A stretch of 13,309 nt of DNA from Ettlia oleoabundans (taxonomy: Eukaryota > Chlorophyta > Chlorophyceae > Chlamydomonadales): contig JAAMXP010000953.1 of NCBI GenBank assembly GCA_019693395.1, positions 1 to 13,309 of the forward strand, in the 5' to 3' direction. Both the position numbers and the translations under genes were made by a program. Position 1 is the stretch's first letter. Every line of letters begins with the position of its first letter. Below the pieces are notes generated by a model. The model ran no database searches, had not been told where the DNA came from, and saw only the letters and a program-made list of their open reading frames with translations. Below are positions 10,992-13,309 of the stretch, piece by piece.

Positions 10992-13213
10992 ATGGCAAGC
11001 CTAAATGCACTGCGCGGCCTACGCTATGCCATTGCTGACCGCGTTTGCTGCTCAGTCCCACTGCCTGTGTCAACAACTTCCGCTCCCCCGCCCATCATCA
11101 CCCAAACCAACAGTGGTGAAACGCGCAAGATTTTCCCGTGGATCGTTCACTTCTCTCCGCTTGCCCGCAGGCGGCTGCTGGGTGCTGCAAGTGCGGCTGC
11201 ACCATCGGCAGCGCCTGCCACTTCCAGCGACGCTCACTCTAACGCCGATGACAGGGGCGCGCGGCTAGAAAGCATGATTCAGCTGCGCAAGCTCTACCGC
11301 AACCTCTTACGAGCGGAGGGACTTGTTGAGGAACCCAGCCCGGTCTACGAGGCGCCCCCGCAGGCCGAGGGAAAGGCCGCAGAGCAGGCTAGCAGCAGCA
11401 GTAGCAGCGGCGGCGGCGGCGGCGGGAGCGGGATCAAGGCGACGGCAGGGGCGGAGGCAGCTGCTGCCACTGGGGAGCTCAGTGATGCGGAGAAGCGGCA
11501 GCTGGAGGATGCGGTAGAGATAGTGGCCGAAATGGAGCTTACAGCTGAACAGCTAAGGGCGGGATTGAGGAGCCTCAAAGCCTGCCCTTACGACTTCGGC
11601 CGCCTCTTCCGCGAGGAGGATGGCGGCGCAGCGGCAGCTGCCGAAATAGAGCAGCGGGTGGCGGCCCTTTACGATGAGCTCGTGGCACGCGCTGCGGCGG
11701 AGATCACGCACCTCCCCTTTGCCTCTGAGGCCGCCGCGCACGCTGCGATAGACGCACGAAACGCGCGCTTCCGCCTCTCAATCCCATGGGTGCCCGCCGA
11801 CGGTGAGGGAGGCAGCAGCAGCGGCAGCGGCGGCAGCGTGGCGGGCAGCATGGATCAAGGGGACTCGCTGCGACCGCTGCAGGCGCCGCTGAGCGAGCGG
11901 CTGGTCAAAGCGGAAAAAGCGGCGGAGCTGTTTGTAGCACGGAGGCTGCAGCCAGCTGTAGCCCGTGTAAAGCAGACGTCGCCTGAAGGCGTGGTGCAAG
12001 GCCTCAAGTCAAGTGAGTGAGCAGCAAGCTGCCTGGCAGGTGGTCGGGCAGGCAGGCTGTGTTGTGCTGTATTGTGCTGTGCTGTATTGTGCTGTATTGT
12101 GCTGTGCTGTAAGACATCTTCAACCCCCCATTTGGTTAAATTTGCTTGCTCCTGTGATCCTGCTCACTACCTTCGCGAGACAGTTAGTCCTACTGCTGTG
12201 CTGTGTTTTCCGAGGCGCGACCGTTCCGTGGTTGTTACATCACGACATAGACCACCGCCGCCGCCACTGTCGCATTGCAGCTGTTGCCTCTGCGAATTGA
12301 CAACTGCGTCCCAACCAGACCTACCCACTCTTGCCAACTTAGGTCCATTGTCTGAGACTCATTAGTTGCATACAACTTGTCCCCATGGCAGGTGCGGTAT
12401 GGGCCAGAGGGCTTTGGAACCGCCTCAACGGCGCCCCCGGTCAGTCGCTGGGCAAGAGTGCATCGCCCCTAGGCCTGCCTCTGCCCACCGGTACCGAGGA
12501 GCAGCGGCGGCAGGCGGTGCAGCAGCTCAACATGCAACTAGATGGGCTGGAGAAGGAGCTGCAGGTGGGTGGTTGGCAGTTAGTGTTGTGTAGGTGGGTG
12601 GGAGGCTGGTTGAAAAATCAGCGGCAGTAGGGGTGTTTCACCATAAGAAACAGCTGCAGGTGGTGGACTTTTGTCATGAGTTGGTGTCTGGAGAAGCATC
12701 TGGCGGGTGGGCGGGCGGGCAGGCGGTGTTTGTGTATGGGTCTCTAACGGGGTGGGGCTGGGGCTGAGGATGTTGGGGAGTTCGGCCGGATCAGCAGCCG
12801 CAAGGGGGTGTTTGTTTACAAAAGTACAGAAGTGGTGGGCTGGGTGGGAGCTGGTGGCCGCAGGTGGGAAGTATGGGAGCCAAGTATCAAATGCAGCTGG
12901 GCAGATGCACTATATCAATTGTTGCAACTAACAAGATGCATTGCTTGTGCGTGTGGGTGGGTGGGCTGTGGTGGGCGAGCGGTTTTCTTGCTGAGACCTC
13001 CACCAACTAATCCTTTTTCATCTCTTACATGGCTGCCGCCCTGTTGTTGAGACCTCGAAACGCTCGCCCTCTGTATTGGATTGCTCTGTGCAGGAGGCCA
13101 GTAAAGCGCGTGAGAGCCGGCTGCGCAAGGCGGGAATCCAGGGGCGGGCCCGCATGGCCAGCGAGCTAAGGGATATGGATAATGCCATTGCCGCACTCTC
13201 AAAGGCCCTGGCG
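10992..13213 (+). CDS. Unrecognised Ala-rich coiled-coil protein, probably plastid-targeted (3' incomplete)
   Basis: Three exons: 10992-12012, 12392-12564 and 13094-13213, joined in frame for 438 codons. Junctions are TCAA/GTGAGT, GCAG/GT, CTGCAG/GTGGGT, GTGCAG/GAG and GCG/GTGCGT; the gene continues past the window. I do not recognise the family. The N-terminus lacks acidic residues over the first 15, is basic and Ser/Ala-rich, and contains LARRRLLGAAS, so a chloroplast transit peptide is likely. Two low-complexity linkers (six Ser then six Gly at 134-145, and Ser/Gly at about 274-286) separate helical blocks such as LSDAEKRQLEDAVEIVAEME and AEITHLPFASEAAAHAAI. Residues about 375-415 (EEQRRQAVQQLNMQLDGLEK, then EASKARESRLRK) look like a coiled coil. 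The exon 1 start is uncertain because 11076-11170 resembles an intron end, so an upstream first exon near 10798 is possible. Confidence 0.75.
12058..12110 (+). repeat. TATTGTGCTG / CTGTG repeat in intron 1 of the unrecognised gene
   Basis: TGTGCTG and TATTGTGCTG units repeat without interruption over 53 bases soon after the exon 1 donor at 12013. The same CTGTG-type sequence makes up the inverted-repeat arms in NTR introns 5 and 6, so it is probably a genome-wide intronic low-complexity family. Confidence 0.75.
12705..12719 (+). promoter_or_regulatory. Minimal G-quadruplex motif in intron 2 of the unrecognised gene
   Basis: Four GGG runs are separated by single bases (GGGTGGGCGGGCGGG), the most compact and stable class of quadruplex motif. 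It is on the sense strand about 140 bases after the exon 2 donor. A further G4-rich run follows at about 12750-12780. Confidence 0.65.
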
Positions 13214-13309
13214 GTGCGTGTTTGTGTTAGTGCTGCGTGTTTGTGATGAGTCTCCGTGATGCTTTCTGTGATGGGCTGGTACTCTCGGGTGGTGGTGTGT
13301 GTGTGGGGG

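Noticed and set aside
12652..12663. A second AGCTGCAGGTGG resembling the exon 2 donor of the unrecognised gene
   Set aside because: Using it would include an in-frame stop in the added sequence or break the junction to exon 3; the donor at 12565 joins exon 3 in perfect phase.
12973..13069. Inverted repeat GGGCGAGCG / CGCTCGCCC with a 79-base loop near the intron 2 acceptor
   Set aside because: The arms are only nine bases in GC-rich sequence. With no further support it is not distinguishable from chance.

Overview
This window looks like nuclear DNA of a chlorophyte green alga. The genes are split by short GT-AG introns of about 95 to 660 bases. Acceptors are usually CTGCAG or GCAG, and donors are usually GTGAG, GTGCG or GTGGG. 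Low-complexity CTGTG-type repeats sit in introns, and the green-algal polyadenylation signal TGTAA lies downstream of several stop codons. The conserved genes are plant-like: a plant-type NADPH-thioredoxin reductase, a lumen-targeted PsbP-domain protein and a RAD6/UBC2 ubiquitin-conjugating enzyme. A sphaeroplealean (Scenedesmus-like) alga would fit, but the sequence does not settle the lineage. I see no bacterial operon, tRNA, rRNA, CRISPR array or recognisable transposon.

Layout, left to right. (1) 332-1130, minus: a split Myb/SANT-like DNA-binding protein whose 3' end is unresolved or outside the window. (2) 1861-5275, minus: a complete ten-exon thioredoxin reductase gene of 325 codons plus stop. 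(3) 5645-7683, plus: a complete four-exon PsbP-domain protein of 277 aa with a chloroplast plus twin-arginine lumen signal. (4) 8663-10322, minus: a complete four-exon RAD6/UBC2-type E2 of 165 aa with an unusual poly-glutamate tail. (5) 10992 to beyond the right edge, plus: an unrecognised alanine-rich, probably plastid-targeted protein with a coiled-coil segment, 3' incomplete. Genes 2/3 and 4/5 are head-to-head pairs with 369 and 669 bases between start codons; genes 3/4 are tail-to-tail. Exon junctions of genes 2, 3 and 4 were worked out base by base and give uninterrupted frames with matching splice phases.

These are unrelated housekeeping and regulatory genes rather than a pathway cluster. 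The NTR and PsbP genes may share a bidirectional promoter. I did not find an obvious new multi-gene system. The most interesting non-standard signals are: a 30-nt inverted repeat flanking NTR exon 6, whose skipping would give an early stop; an acidic-tailed RAD6 in a green alga; a decayed second copy of the RAD6 catalytic exon inside the preceding intron; single-base-loop G-quadruplex motifs in introns of three genes; degenerate tandem copies of the last PsbP codons in its 3' UTR; and an in-frame presequence-like stretch upstream of the NTR start codon.
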